The notes under the pieces: generated by a model
What the model was told of the DNA's origin: nothing
What the model saw: the letters and a program-made list of their open reading frames with translations, nothing else
Database searches by the model: none
Source of the DNA: an uncultured Christensenella sp.
GTDB lineage: Bacteria; Bacillota; Clostridia; Christensenellales; UBA1242
NCBI GenBank assembly: GCA_910584815.1
Contig: CAJUBT010000016.1
Coordinates: 19,572 to 33,442 of the forward strand
Length of the DNA: 13,871 bases
Direction of reading: 5' to 3'
Shown: piece by piece, positions 1-6,729 of the stretch
Layout: each line of letters starts with the position of its first letter
Position numbering within the stretch: position 1 is the first letter of the stretch
Program-made: the position numbers and the translations under genes

Positions 1-70
1 AAAAATTAAACTATAAAAATTAAACTATAAAAATTAAACTATAAAAATTAAACTATAAAAATTAAACTAA
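1..70. repeat. 14-bp tandem repeat, five copies
   Basis: The unit aaaaattaaactat occurs five times head to tail at 1-14, 15-28, 29-42, 43-56 and 57-70. Four copies are identical and the last differs only in its final base. The window begins inside the array, so more copies may lie to the left. It is followed by a shorter duplication, aaactaag at 64-71 and 73-80. There are no spacers, so it is not a CRISPR. Each unit junction contains a TATAAA-like string, so the array may also carry weak -10 elements for the gene that starts about 40-50 bases further on. Confidence 0.95.
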
Positions 71-107
71 GAAAACTAAGTAAAAAAAATAAATTACAAA
101 AATTGAA

Positions 108-1349
108 TTGAAGATAAAACAAATGAATAATAACGAGAAAGAAAAAAGCATTTCTGTTGCAGAAATTTTGGAAACAAGTTCAAAACAGAAAAACTTTAAT
201 AAACGCAAAAAAATAATTATAAGAATAAGCACTTTTGCAATAATAACCTTAATTAGTTTATTAAGTTTATTTTTTACAAGTAGTTTGGAAAGCCTTCTTA
301 ATTTCGACTTTTTTGCAAATTCTGCAATAACTAAGAATGATAGTAAAATTCACTTTATAGATGTTGGAGAAGGAGATTGCACTGTTATAGAGTTTATAGA
401 TGGAAAAGTTATGATGATAGATTGTGGACCTAAAGAAAAGTGGAACAAAATTAACACTTATTTTGAGTTTCTTGAAATACCTAAAAGAATAGACTATTTT
501 ATTTTAACGCATACCGATAAAGACCATATAGGAAACGCGGAAAAACTGCTTGAAAATTATGATGTAAAAAACCTATATCTTCCAAAAGTATATTCTAATT
601 ATGAGGTTTCAAATAATTTGGCCACAAATAAGAATTATAAGGTTTATGATAATATTGTATGGAACAATTTTTGTTATAAAGCAAGAACAATTTTAAAACC
701 TCAACAAATTAATTATATAAACGATTTTATTTCCATTGAAAATATTGGCGAAAATGAGGAATTAGACAACAGTTATTCGGTTTATATTTTTCCACCCAGC
801 AAAGATTATTATGAAGAAGATAATGATTATTCTCCTTTCATATGGGTAAAATTAGGCTATCATCAAACTCTTTTAACAGGAGATGCTGGTAAAGATAGTG
901 AACTTGAATTTATAAATACTTATAAAACTCTTGTTGAAGACAAAACCATTTTTAACATAGAAACTTTGAAGGTAGGACATCACGGTAGCAAGAATTCTTC
1001 TTCACTAGAATTTTTACAAAAAATCAGTCCAAGGTTTTGTGTTGTTTCTTGTGGTAAAAATAATTCTTATGGTCATCCAGCTAATGATACAATTAATAAT
1101 ATAAAGCAAGTTAAAAGTTCAATAAAAATTTATAGAACGGATATAAATAACAGCATAATGTGTGTTAATTCCTATAAAGGTGGTTTGCCAAGTTTGGTTG
1201 TAAAATACGATTATGAGAATTTTGATAATGTTTACATAAAACTTTATTATGTTGTTTTAAATATTATTTTAATTGCTTTCTTATTGCTTATTGTTCCGTT
1301 GTTTAAAGACATTAAAAAGTTTAATATAAAACAAAAAAATAAAGTTTAA
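108..1349 (+). CDS. Membrane-anchored ComEC/Rec2-like metallo-beta-lactamase-fold hydrolase
   Basis: This 413-residue protein matches the MBL-fold domain seen at the C-terminus of ComEC/Rec2, but lacks the large competence channel. Visible motifs are DVGEGD (85-90), MIDCG (103-107), the metal-binding HTDKDH (135-140), LLTGD (255-259), GHHGS (290-294) and SYGHP (320-324). A hydrophobic segment at about 36-57 follows a basic stretch (NKRKK), and a second at about 379-398 precedes a basic tail. By the positive-inside rule both ends would be cytoplasmic and the MBL domain outside. ComEC-type MBL domains act on nucleic acids or phosphodiesters; the substrate here is not known. The start is uncertain: TTG at 108 gives this length, while ATG at 123 (5 residues shorter) sits 9 bases after a weak GAAG and is at least as likely. 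The gene stands alone between a tandem repeat and the nrdD control region. Confidence 0.82.
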   Translation: MKIKQMNNNEKEKSISVAEILETSSKQKNFNKRKKIIIRISTFAIITLISLLSLFFTSSLESLLNFDFFANSAITKNDSKIHFIDVGEGDCTVIEFIDGKVMMIDCGPKEKWNKINTYFEFLEIPKRIDYFILTHTDKDHIGNAEKLLENYDVKNLYLPKVYSNYEVSNNLATNKNYKVYDNIVWNNFCYKARTILKPQQINYINDFISIENIGENEELDNSYSVYIFPPSKDYYEEDNDYSPFIWVKLGYHQTLLTGDAGKDSELEFINTYKTLVEDKTIFNIETLKVGHHGSKNSSSLEFLQKISPRFCVVSCGKNNSYGHPANDTINNIKQVKSSIKIYRTDINNSIMCVNSYKGGLPSLVVKYDYENFDNVYIKLYYVVLNIILIAFLLLIVPLFKDIKKFNIKQKNKV

Positions 1350-1477
1350 AGATATAAATAAAGAAACAAAATTAAACAAAAAATTACAAATAGTTTTTTA
1401 ATAAAAATTATAATTTAAAAGTTGTTTTTCTCCTTTAAATTAAAGGAAAGTAGCGTTTTTTAATAAATAAAATAATT

Positions 1478-1510
1478 TATATTTGTGCATATGCACAAAT
1501 ATATTTTTTT
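1478..1510 (+). terminator. Perfect 26-bp palindrome followed by T7: terminator of the MBL gene or an operator
   Basis: Bases 1478-1503 are a perfect inverted repeat centred between 1490 and 1491, with core TTGTGCATATGCACAA, followed directly by seven T (1504-1510). As RNA this is a long stem with a tiny loop and a U tract, so it can act as an intrinsic terminator about 130 bases after the MBL gene. It also ends about 20 bases before the -35 of nrdD, and its TTGTG...CACAA core resembles the outer bases of Rex and Crp/Fnr-type sites, although its spacing differs from both. Both roles are possible. Confidence 0.6.
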
Positions 1511-1523
1511 ATACCTTTTAATA

Positions 1524-1552
1524 TTGACACTACCTGCCTGTAATGTTAAATT
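1524..1552 (+). promoter_or_regulatory. Sigma-A-type promoter of the nrdDG operon
   Basis: A perfect -35 TTGACA at 1524-1529 is followed by a 17-base spacer and TAAATT at 1547-1552. A TG two bases upstream (1544-1545) makes an extended -10. The expected start is near 1559, which gives a leader of about 230 bases before nrdD. Confidence 0.6.
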
Positions 1553-1791
1553 GGTATTGGGTGAAATACCCTAAAACATAATGTTTACTAAGTTAAAAAT
1601 AAAATTAACTAATATTAAGAATTATATTAATAAAAGTTTATGATTTAATTTCTATAATTATATCTAAAACCTTAAAACATTATTTTTAAATAAGTTTATA
1701 TAGGGTTTAAAAAGTTAATATATTTTTTTAAAAAAACTTTAATAAGTTTAACAAAACAATGTTTAGTTTTATTTTGTGAGGAAGTAGTAGT

Positions 1792-3882
1792 ATGATTAAA
1801 CAAGTTAAAAAAAGAGATGGCACTTTTCAGGAATACAACAAAACTAAAATAGCAGATGCAATTTTTAAATCTGCTGTTGCTTGTGGTGGTAATGATAGAG
1901 AGGAAGCAGAAACTTTAGCTGACCTTGTGGAAAAGGAGCTGAATAAAACTTTTAAGGCAGAAATTCCAGATGTAGAGGAAATACAAGACATTGTTGAAAA
2001 AGTTTTAATTGAAAATAGGCACGCTCAGGTTGCAAAAGCTTATATTCTTTACAGAGAAAAGCGTTCTGCTGGCAGAAAACTTAATGCCTTAACTGCTGAA
2101 ACTTTAGATTTATTTTCTAAATATCTTGATAGTAGTGATTGGTCTGTTAAGGAAAATTCCAACACAAATAGAAGTGTTGCTGGGTTAAATAACTATGTTA
2201 GGGAAGCCTTTACAAAAAACTATTGGTTAAATCAGGTTTATTCAAAAGAAATAAAAGATGCACACGAAAGTGGGGCAATTCATATTCACGACCTTGGTTT
2301 TTTTGGTTCTTATTGTGTGGGGTGGGATTTAAGACAAATTCTAACCGATGGCTATACTGGTGTTCCAGATAAAGTTTCAAGCAAGCCACCAAAGCATTTT
2401 AGGTCCTTTTTAGGTCAAATTGTTAATGCAACTTATACCACTCAATGTGAAACTGCAGGGGCTCAGGCGTGGAGTAGTTTCGACACTTATTGTGCCCCTT
2501 TTATAAAACTAGATAATTTAAGTTTTGCACAAGTTAAACAGGCATTGCAAGAATTTATTTTTAATATGAATGTTCCAACAAGAACAGGTTTTCAATGTCC
2601 GTTTTCTAATGTTACTTTAGATATTAAATGCCCAAAAACTTTAAAAGACCAACCTATAATTGTTGGTGGAGACCCACAAGACACAACTTATGGTGATTAT
2701 CAAAAGGAAATGGACATTTTTAACAAAGCACTTTTTGAAGTTATGCTAGAAGGTGATAGTAACGGCAGAGTGTTTTCATTCCCTATTCCAACTATTAACA
2801 TAACTAAGGATTTTAATTGGAATAGCGATGTTGCAGATAGCTTAATGGAAATAACTTGCAAATATGGTATTCCATATTTTGCTAACTATGTTAATTCCGA
2901 CCTTTCCCCTGAAGATGCAATATCTATGTGTTGTAGATTAAGGTTAGATGTTTCTGAACTAAGAAAGCGTGGGGGAGGATTGTTTGGCTCCAACCCACTA
3001 ACAGGTTCAATTGGTGTGGTAACTTTAAATCTTGCAAGAATAGGTTATTTAGCGAAGGATGAAGGAGAGTATTTTTCTCTTCTAAACAAATATTGTGATA
3101 TCGCAAAAAATTCGTTAGAAATTAAGCGAAAGGTTATTGAAAATCAAACAGAAAAAGGGTTATACCCATATTCTGCTTATTATTTAAGGCAAGTTAAACA
3201 AAGAACAGGTGGATATTGGGCTAATCATTTTAACACGATTGGTGTTATTGGTATGAATGAAAGTTTGTTAAACTTTATGGATAAAAATATAACAACTCAA
3301 GAAGGTCTTGCTTTTGCATTAAAAGTTATGCACTATTTAAGGGAAAAAATGGTTGAATACCAAAAGGAAACTGGAAATCAGTATAACCTAGAAGCAACTC
3401 CAGCAGAGGGTGCTAGTGCAAGGCTAGCAAAGCTTGACAAATTAATATATCCTGACATTAAACAAGCAGGCAAAAACGCTGTAAGTTACACAAATTCTAC
3501 ACAAATTCCTGTTGAATATACCGATGATATTTTTGAAGTTGTAAAACTACAAGATGAACTTCAATCTCTATACACAGGTGGCACAGTTTTGCATTTATAT
3601 TTAGGTGAAAGAATAGAAGATAAAGAAGTTTGCAAAAGTTTAATTAAAAAAATATTTTCAACTTCTAAAATGCCTTATCTTTCAATAACTCCAACCTTCA
3701 GTGTTTGCAGTAAACACGGATATATTGCTGGTGAACATTTTACTTGCCCAAAATGTAAAAAACAAACAGAAGTTTGGTCGAGAGTTGTAGGTTACCTAAG
3801 ACCAGTGCAAGATTATAACGATAGCAAGAGCGATGAATATAAAAATCGCAAAAAATTTGTTATAAAAAATTGTTGTGATTAA
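1792..3882 (+). CDS. nrdD: Anaerobic (class III) ribonucleoside-triphosphate reductase
   Basis: This glycyl-radical enzyme reduces ribonucleoside triphosphates to dNTPs without oxygen. At 696 residues it is of usual full length. Residues 1-95 form an ATP-cone allosteric domain (begins MIKQVKKRDG, then NKTKIADAI). The barrel includes HIHDLGFFGSYCVGWDL (164-180), with Cys175 a likely active-site Cys, and CCRLRLD (380-386). The zinc site near the C-terminus is C639-x2-H642 and C652-x2-C655, followed by the radical loop RVVGY with Gly667. The protein ends NCCD, a vicinal Cys pair that may take part in re-reduction (inference). The start is set by GAGGAAG at 1778-1784. The activase gene follows 109 bases downstream in the same direction, the usual pairing. 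Regulation is probably through the promoter and palindrome upstream. Confidence 0.97.
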   Translation: MIKQVKKRDGTFQEYNKTKIADAIFKSAVACGGNDREEAETLADLVEKELNKTFKAEIPDVEEIQDIVEKVLIENRHAQVAKAYILYREKRSAGRKLNALTAETLDLFSKYLDSSDWSVKENSNTNRSVAGLNNYVREAFTKNYWLNQVYSKEIKDAHESGAIHIHDLGFFGSYCVGWDLRQILTDGYTGVPDKVSSKPPKHFRSFLGQIVNATYTTQCETAGAQAWSSFDTYCAPFIKLDNLSFAQVKQALQEFIFNMNVPTRTGFQCPFSNVTLDIKCPKTLKDQPIIVGGDPQDTTYGDYQKEMDIFNKALFEVMLEGDSNGRVFSFPIPTINITKDFNWNSDVADSLMEITCKYGIPYFANYVNSDLSPEDAISMCCRLRLDVSELRKRGGGLFGSNPLTGSIGVVTLNLARIGYLAKDEGEYFSLLNKYCDIAKNSLEIKRKVIENQTEKGLYPYSAYYLRQVKQRTGGYWANHFNTIGVIGMNESLLNFMDKNITTQEGLAFALKVMHYLREKMVEYQKETGNQYNLEATPAEGASARLAKLDKLIYPDIKQAGKNAVSYTNSTQIPVEYTDDIFEVVKLQDELQSLYTGGTVLHLYLGERIEDKEVCKSLIKKIFSTSKMPYLSITPTFSVCSKHGYIAGEHFTCPKCKKQTEVWSRVVGYLRPVQDYNDSKSDEYKNRKKFVIKNCCD

Positions 3883-3972
3883 TTTATTGCTTTAATTTAA
3901 ATTTATATTTTTTATGTTGAATAACACTTTAATTTAATTAAAATAAATTTTGTTTGTTATTTTGGTGGTAAA

Positions 3973-3978
3973 AGGAGG
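3973..3978 (+). promoter_or_regulatory. Strong Shine-Dalgarno site of nrdG
   Basis: A full AGGAGG lies 13 bases before the ATG at 3992. The spacing is longer than usual, but no ATG, GTG or TTG in frame sits closer, so ATG 3992 remains the best start. Confidence 0.7.
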
Positions 3979-3991
3979 GTAAATATAAAAG

Positions 3992-4711
3992 ATGGAAATT
4001 GGCGGATTTGTTAAAAATTCTTTTGTAGATTATCCTCAAAAAATTACTTGTGTTGTTTTTACAATAGGTTGTAATATGAATTGTTGGTACTGTCATAACA
4101 AACATTTGTTGAGTGAAGAAGCAAAGAATAAAGTTGATGAAAAAGAAATTTTTAATTTTTTGCAAACTCATAAAACTTTTTTAGATGCTGTTACTATTAG
4201 TGGTGGCGAACCAACTTTGCAAAAGGATTTGCCAAACTTCATTAAAAAAATTAAAAGTTTGGGTTATCTTATTAAATTAGATACAAATGGCACAAATTAT
4301 GAAATGCTAAAAGCTTTAATAGATGATAATTTACTAAATTATGTTGCTATGGATATAAAAGCCCCATTAGATAATTATAACTTAGTGACTTCTAGTTACA
4401 ATATTACAAGAATCAAAAAAAGTGTAGCGCTATTAAAACAAAATAAAGTTAACTATGAATTTAGAACAACAATTTCACCAAATTTAACATTAAAAGATAT
4501 AGAAAAAATTGCAAAGGATATTAATGGTGCAGAAACATATTGTTTGCAACAATACAAAAAGCCGGAACATATTGTAAACACTGGTAAAGAACTTATTAAT
4601 TTAAAGCAATGCAATGTATTAAACTTTGAACCTGTAAGTGAAAATTTTGTTTTGCAGTGCAGAGAAATTGCAAGCAAATATGTTAAAAAAGTTTTGGTTA
4701 AAGGTTTGTAA
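3992..4711 (+). CDS. nrdG: Anaerobic ribonucleotide reductase activating protein, radical SAM (NrdG2 type)
   Basis: This enzyme uses a [4Fe-4S] cluster and S-adenosylmethionine to generate the glycyl radical on NrdD. The cluster motif is C27-x3-C31-x2-C34 (GCNMNCWYC), and the SAM-contacting TISGGEPTLQ is at 68-77. At 239 residues it is longer than the classic NrdG of about 155 residues and fits the longer NrdG2-type family. That family resembles pyruvate formate-lyase activases, starts GGFxKxSFVDYP and is often found beside nrdD. Its position just after nrdD, in the same direction and with no terminator seen between them, supports NrdD rather than a formate lyase as the target. A hairpin terminator follows at 4737. 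Confidence 0.93.
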   Translation: MEIGGFVKNSFVDYPQKITCVVFTIGCNMNCWYCHNKHLLSEEAKNKVDEKEIFNFLQTHKTFLDAVTISGGEPTLQKDLPNFIKKIKSLGYLIKLDTNGTNYEMLKALIDDNLLNYVAMDIKAPLDNYNLVTSSYNITRIKKSVALLKQNKVNYEFRTTISPNLTLKDIEKIAKDINGAETYCLQQYKKPEHIVNTGKELINLKQCNVLNFEPVSENFVLQCREIASKYVKKVLVKGL

Positions 4712-4736
4712 AAAATAAGATTATTATTAAGAAAAC

Positions 4737-4789
4737 AAATAGGTGATGAATAAATTTATATAGATTTATTTTATAATACCTATTTTTTT
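4737..4789 (+). terminator. Intrinsic terminator after nrdG
   Basis: The outer stem AAATAGGT (4737-4744) pairs with ACCTATTT (4778-4785). The inner stem AATAAAT (4749-4755) pairs with ATTTATT (4764-4770). A T tract runs to 4789. The hairpin starts 25 bases after the nrdG stop. It is A/T-rich, hence only moderately stable. Confidence 0.65.
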
Positions 4790-4836
4790 ATTAAACAAAT
4801 TTTGTTATTTAACTTTTGTTTTTTTTAATTTGGTAT

Positions 4837-4842
4837 TATAAT
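4837..4842 (+). promoter_or_regulatory. -10 element of the Nudix gene
   Basis: A perfect TATAAT lies about 35 bases before the Nudix start codon, between the nrdG terminator and the Shine-Dalgarno site. Only T-rich sequence (ttttgt at 4814-4819) stands at the -35 position, so the promoter is tentative. Confidence 0.45.
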
Positions 4843-4876
4843 TACTAACACTTAATGTTTAAAAGAGGAAATGTTT

Positions 4877-5332
4877 ATGGCAAGAGAAAATTTTTTATCG
4901 GCTGTTTATTTACTTTTTATAAAAGATAATAAAGTTTTGCTTCAACGCAGACAAGGCACAAAACTTTGGAATGGTTACCTTGCGTTACCTGCAGGTCATT
5001 TGGATAGTGGAGAAGATGTTTACACCACTGCAATAAGAGAGGCGAAGGAAGAACTTTCTATTAACATTTCAAAGCCTGATATTTCGGATACCTTTGTTGT
5101 TAACAGAAAAAACAAAATATTAATGCCTTATTTTGATGTTTATTTTGTTATAAGTGGTTACGAAGGGGAAATAAAAATTAATGAACCTGTTAAGTGTAAG
5201 GAACTTGTTTGGGCTGACATAAATAATTTGCCACCTGATATGATAGATTATGAGGCACAAGCAATAGAGTATTGGAAAAAAGGAATATATTTTAGCACTT
5301 TTAATGAAACAAACGATGTTATTTCTAGTTAA
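4877..5332 (+). CDS. Nudix hydrolase
   Basis: Nudix enzymes cleave nucleoside diphosphates linked to another group, X. The Nudix box is complete in spacing: G40-H-L-D-S-G-E46, then seven residues, REA (54-56), then EE (58-59), with Ser in place of the usual last Gly. The LPAGHLDSGE context resembles general bacterial Nudix proteins of nucleotide clean-up. The substrate cannot be read from the sequence. The start chosen is the second ATG at 4877 (151 residues), because the ribosome site AGAGGA ends only one base before the first ATG at 4871 and is well placed for the second. The gene has its own -10 and a strong terminator, so it appears monocistronic. Its place next to nrdDG hints at nucleotide-pool maintenance (inference). 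Confidence 0.9.
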   Translation: MARENFLSAVYLLFIKDNKVLLQRRQGTKLWNGYLALPAGHLDSGEDVYTTAIREAKEELSINISKPDISDTFVVNRKNKILMPYFDVYFVISGYEGEIKINEPVKCKELVWADINNLPPDMIDYEAQAIEYWKKGIYFSTFNETNDVISS

Positions 5333-5524
5333 AATAAATATTTTAACTTTAAAAAATTGCGTTAAGGTTTTGAAAATTTAAAGCATAAAAATAATTAATA
5401 AAAATAAGTTTTATAAAATGTTTTATAATAAAACTAAATTATTTAAAAAATATAAATTATTAAAATAATTTTATAAAGTTTAAAAAAAATTAGTAAAACA
5501 GTTAATAATGTTACCATATAAAAT

Positions 5525-5560
5525 AACCCCAATTTTAAAAAAATGGGGTTTATTTTTTTT
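5525..5560 (+). terminator. Strong intrinsic terminator after the Nudix gene
   Basis: The stem AACCCCA (5525-5531) pairs with TGGGGTT (5544-5550), extended inward by TTTT/AAAA across one A-A mismatch. It is followed by TATTTTTTTT. It lies about 190 bases after the Nudix stop and directly before the flotillin promoter. Confidence 0.88.
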
Positions 5561-5568
5561 GCATTATG

Positions 5569-5577
5569 TGTTATAAT
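5569..5577 (+). promoter_or_regulatory. Extended -10 promoter of the flotillin gene
   Basis: TGTTATAAT is a perfect extended -10 (TG, one base, TATAAT). Only T-rich sequence from the preceding terminator lies at -35, as is common for extended -10 promoters. The expected start point is near 5584, leaving a leader of about 33 bases. This rules out translation from the upstream in-frame ATG at 5566. Confidence 0.65.
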
Positions 5578-5616
5578 AAACTAATAAAATTTTGGTTTAA
5601 AAGGGGGCAAAAATTG

Positions 5617-6633
5617 GTGCTAAATTTACTTGGGGCTATGAGTACAGCTGGCATTGTTTTTTTGGTTATTTTTTTAGTAATACTTGCAATTATTGTTGTG
5701 CTAATTTGTGTTTTTGTTCCCTTAAAATTGTGGTTTAAAACAGTTACAAGTGGTGTTTATATTTCTATGATAAGGCTTGCAAATTTAAAACAAAGAAAGT
5801 ACGATTTAAATGAAATTACAGATGCTTATATCTCCATAAAAAAAGCAGGGTTAAATTTAACTTTAAACGAGCTTGAAACTCATCTTTTATCTGGCGGAAG
5901 CATAACAAATGTTGTTAATGCCCTTATAACCGCAAATAATGCTAATATCGACCTTTCTATCGACCTTGCAAAAGCAATAGATTTAGCAGGTTTAAATGCT
6001 GTTGAAACTGTTAAAAGTTGCATAACTCCAAAGGTAATAGTTACAGACGAAATTTCTGCAATAACAAAAGATGCTATGGAAATTAAGGTTAAAGCAAACA
6101 TAACAATAAAACCACAGTTATATAAACTTATTGGAGGCACAGGGGAGGACACAATTAAAGCAAAAATTGCAGAAGGAATAACTGCTACAATAGGAGCTAC
6201 AAACAACCATAAAGAGGTGCTTGAAAATCCTGAAAATTTATCGAATAAAGTGCTTGCAAAGTATGAAGATAAAGACAGTGCTTATTTAATAATTTCGCTA
6301 GATTTAGTTGACATAAAAATAGGTAAAAACATAGGCGCAAAATTAAAGTTAGATCAAATAGAACTAGAAGAAAGAATATCAAACGCAAGGGCAGAACAAT
6401 TAAAAACAGAAGCATTTTTAAGAGAAAAAGATTTAACTTTAAAAGCACAACAACTTAATGTAGAAAAACTTAAAGCAGAGGCAGAAGTTCCTAAAAAAAT
6501 TGTTAAGGTTTTTGAGCAAGGAGATATGTCTTTAATGGACTATTATAAATTGCAAAACATTATTGCAGACACAAATATGCGCAAAGCAATTGCAAAAACG
6601 AGTGGTGAAGATAGTGATAGTTTAAATGCTTAA
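5617..6633 (+). CDS. floA: Flotillin-like protein (FloA/YqfA family)
   Basis: FloA proteins insert a membrane hairpin and oligomerise into scaffolds of functional membrane microdomains on the cytoplasmic face. The 338 residues show a membrane segment at about 10-36, a SPFH/PHB region, the hallmark GGTGEDTI (173-180) and NHKEVLENP (197-205), and a charged Ala/Glu/Lys coiled coil at about 248-293. A conserved tail (MDYYKLQNIIADTNMRKAI) follows. Length and sequence match Bacillus FloA (about 331 residues) end to end. The start is GTG at 5617, 9 bases after AAGGGGG (5601-5607); TTG at 5614 is an alternative. The frame is open back to an ATG at 5566, but that codon overlaps the promoter. Bacillus floA follows an nfeD-type gene, which is absent here. 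Instead a one-pass membrane protein gene lies 96 bases downstream. Confidence 0.93.
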   Translation: MLNLLGAMSTAGIVFLVIFLVILAIIVVLICVFVPLKLWFKTVTSGVYISMIRLANLKQRKYDLNEITDAYISIKKAGLNLTLNELETHLLSGGSITNVVNALITANNANIDLSIDLAKAIDLAGLNAVETVKSCITPKVIVTDEISAITKDAMEIKVKANITIKPQLYKLIGGTGEDTIKAKIAEGITATIGATNNHKEVLENPENLSNKVLAKYEDKDSAYLIISLDLVDIKIGKNIGAKLKLDQIELEERISNARAEQLKTEAFLREKDLTLKAQQLNVEKLKAEAEVPKKIVKVFEQGDMSLMDYYKLQNIIADTNMRKAIAKTSGEDSDSLNA

Positions 6634-6729
6634 AAAGATTTTTAAAATTAGTTAACTTTTAAAATGTTTGTTTTTATAAAATGGTTTATAAACATAAACT
6701 ATAATTAAAAAAAAGGGGTAAACAAAAAA

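Larger units (their letters stand above)
1350..1791 (+). other. Intergenic control region before nrdD
   Basis: This 442-base gap shows no credible gene. It contains a hairpin-forming inverted repeat at 1431-1447 (tcctttaa/ttaaagga around one base), the 26-bp palindrome at 1478-1503, and a promoter at 1524-1552. Downstream of the promoter come a short hairpin (ggtatt 1553-1558 with aatacc 1565-1570) and two small inverted repeats of similar sequence, AAACAT-A-ATGTTT at 1574-1586 and AAACA-A-TGTTT at 1754-1764. The bases between are A/T filler. About 230 bases of leader would precede nrdD. I could not match the leader to a known riboswitch or to NrdR boxes. Confidence 0.6.

Noticed and set aside
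1..70. CRISPR array
   Set aside because: The 14-bp units abut with no spacers, so it is a simple tandem repeat.
1553..1791. NrdR boxes or a known riboswitch in the nrdD leader
   Set aside because: No pair of ACACwATATwGTGT-like boxes is present, and the short hairpin does not match any riboswitch core that I can recall.
5566..5616. Upstream in-frame ATG of the flotillin frame as the true start
   Set aside because: It overlaps a perfect extended -10 and has no ribosome site, while AAGGGGG serves GTG 5617 or TTG 5614.
5880..6206. A 108-codon minus-strand open frame inside floA
   Set aside because: It is antisense to clearly conserved flotillin coding sequence, has no ribosome site or family signal, and its hydrophobic composition mirrors the plus-strand codons.
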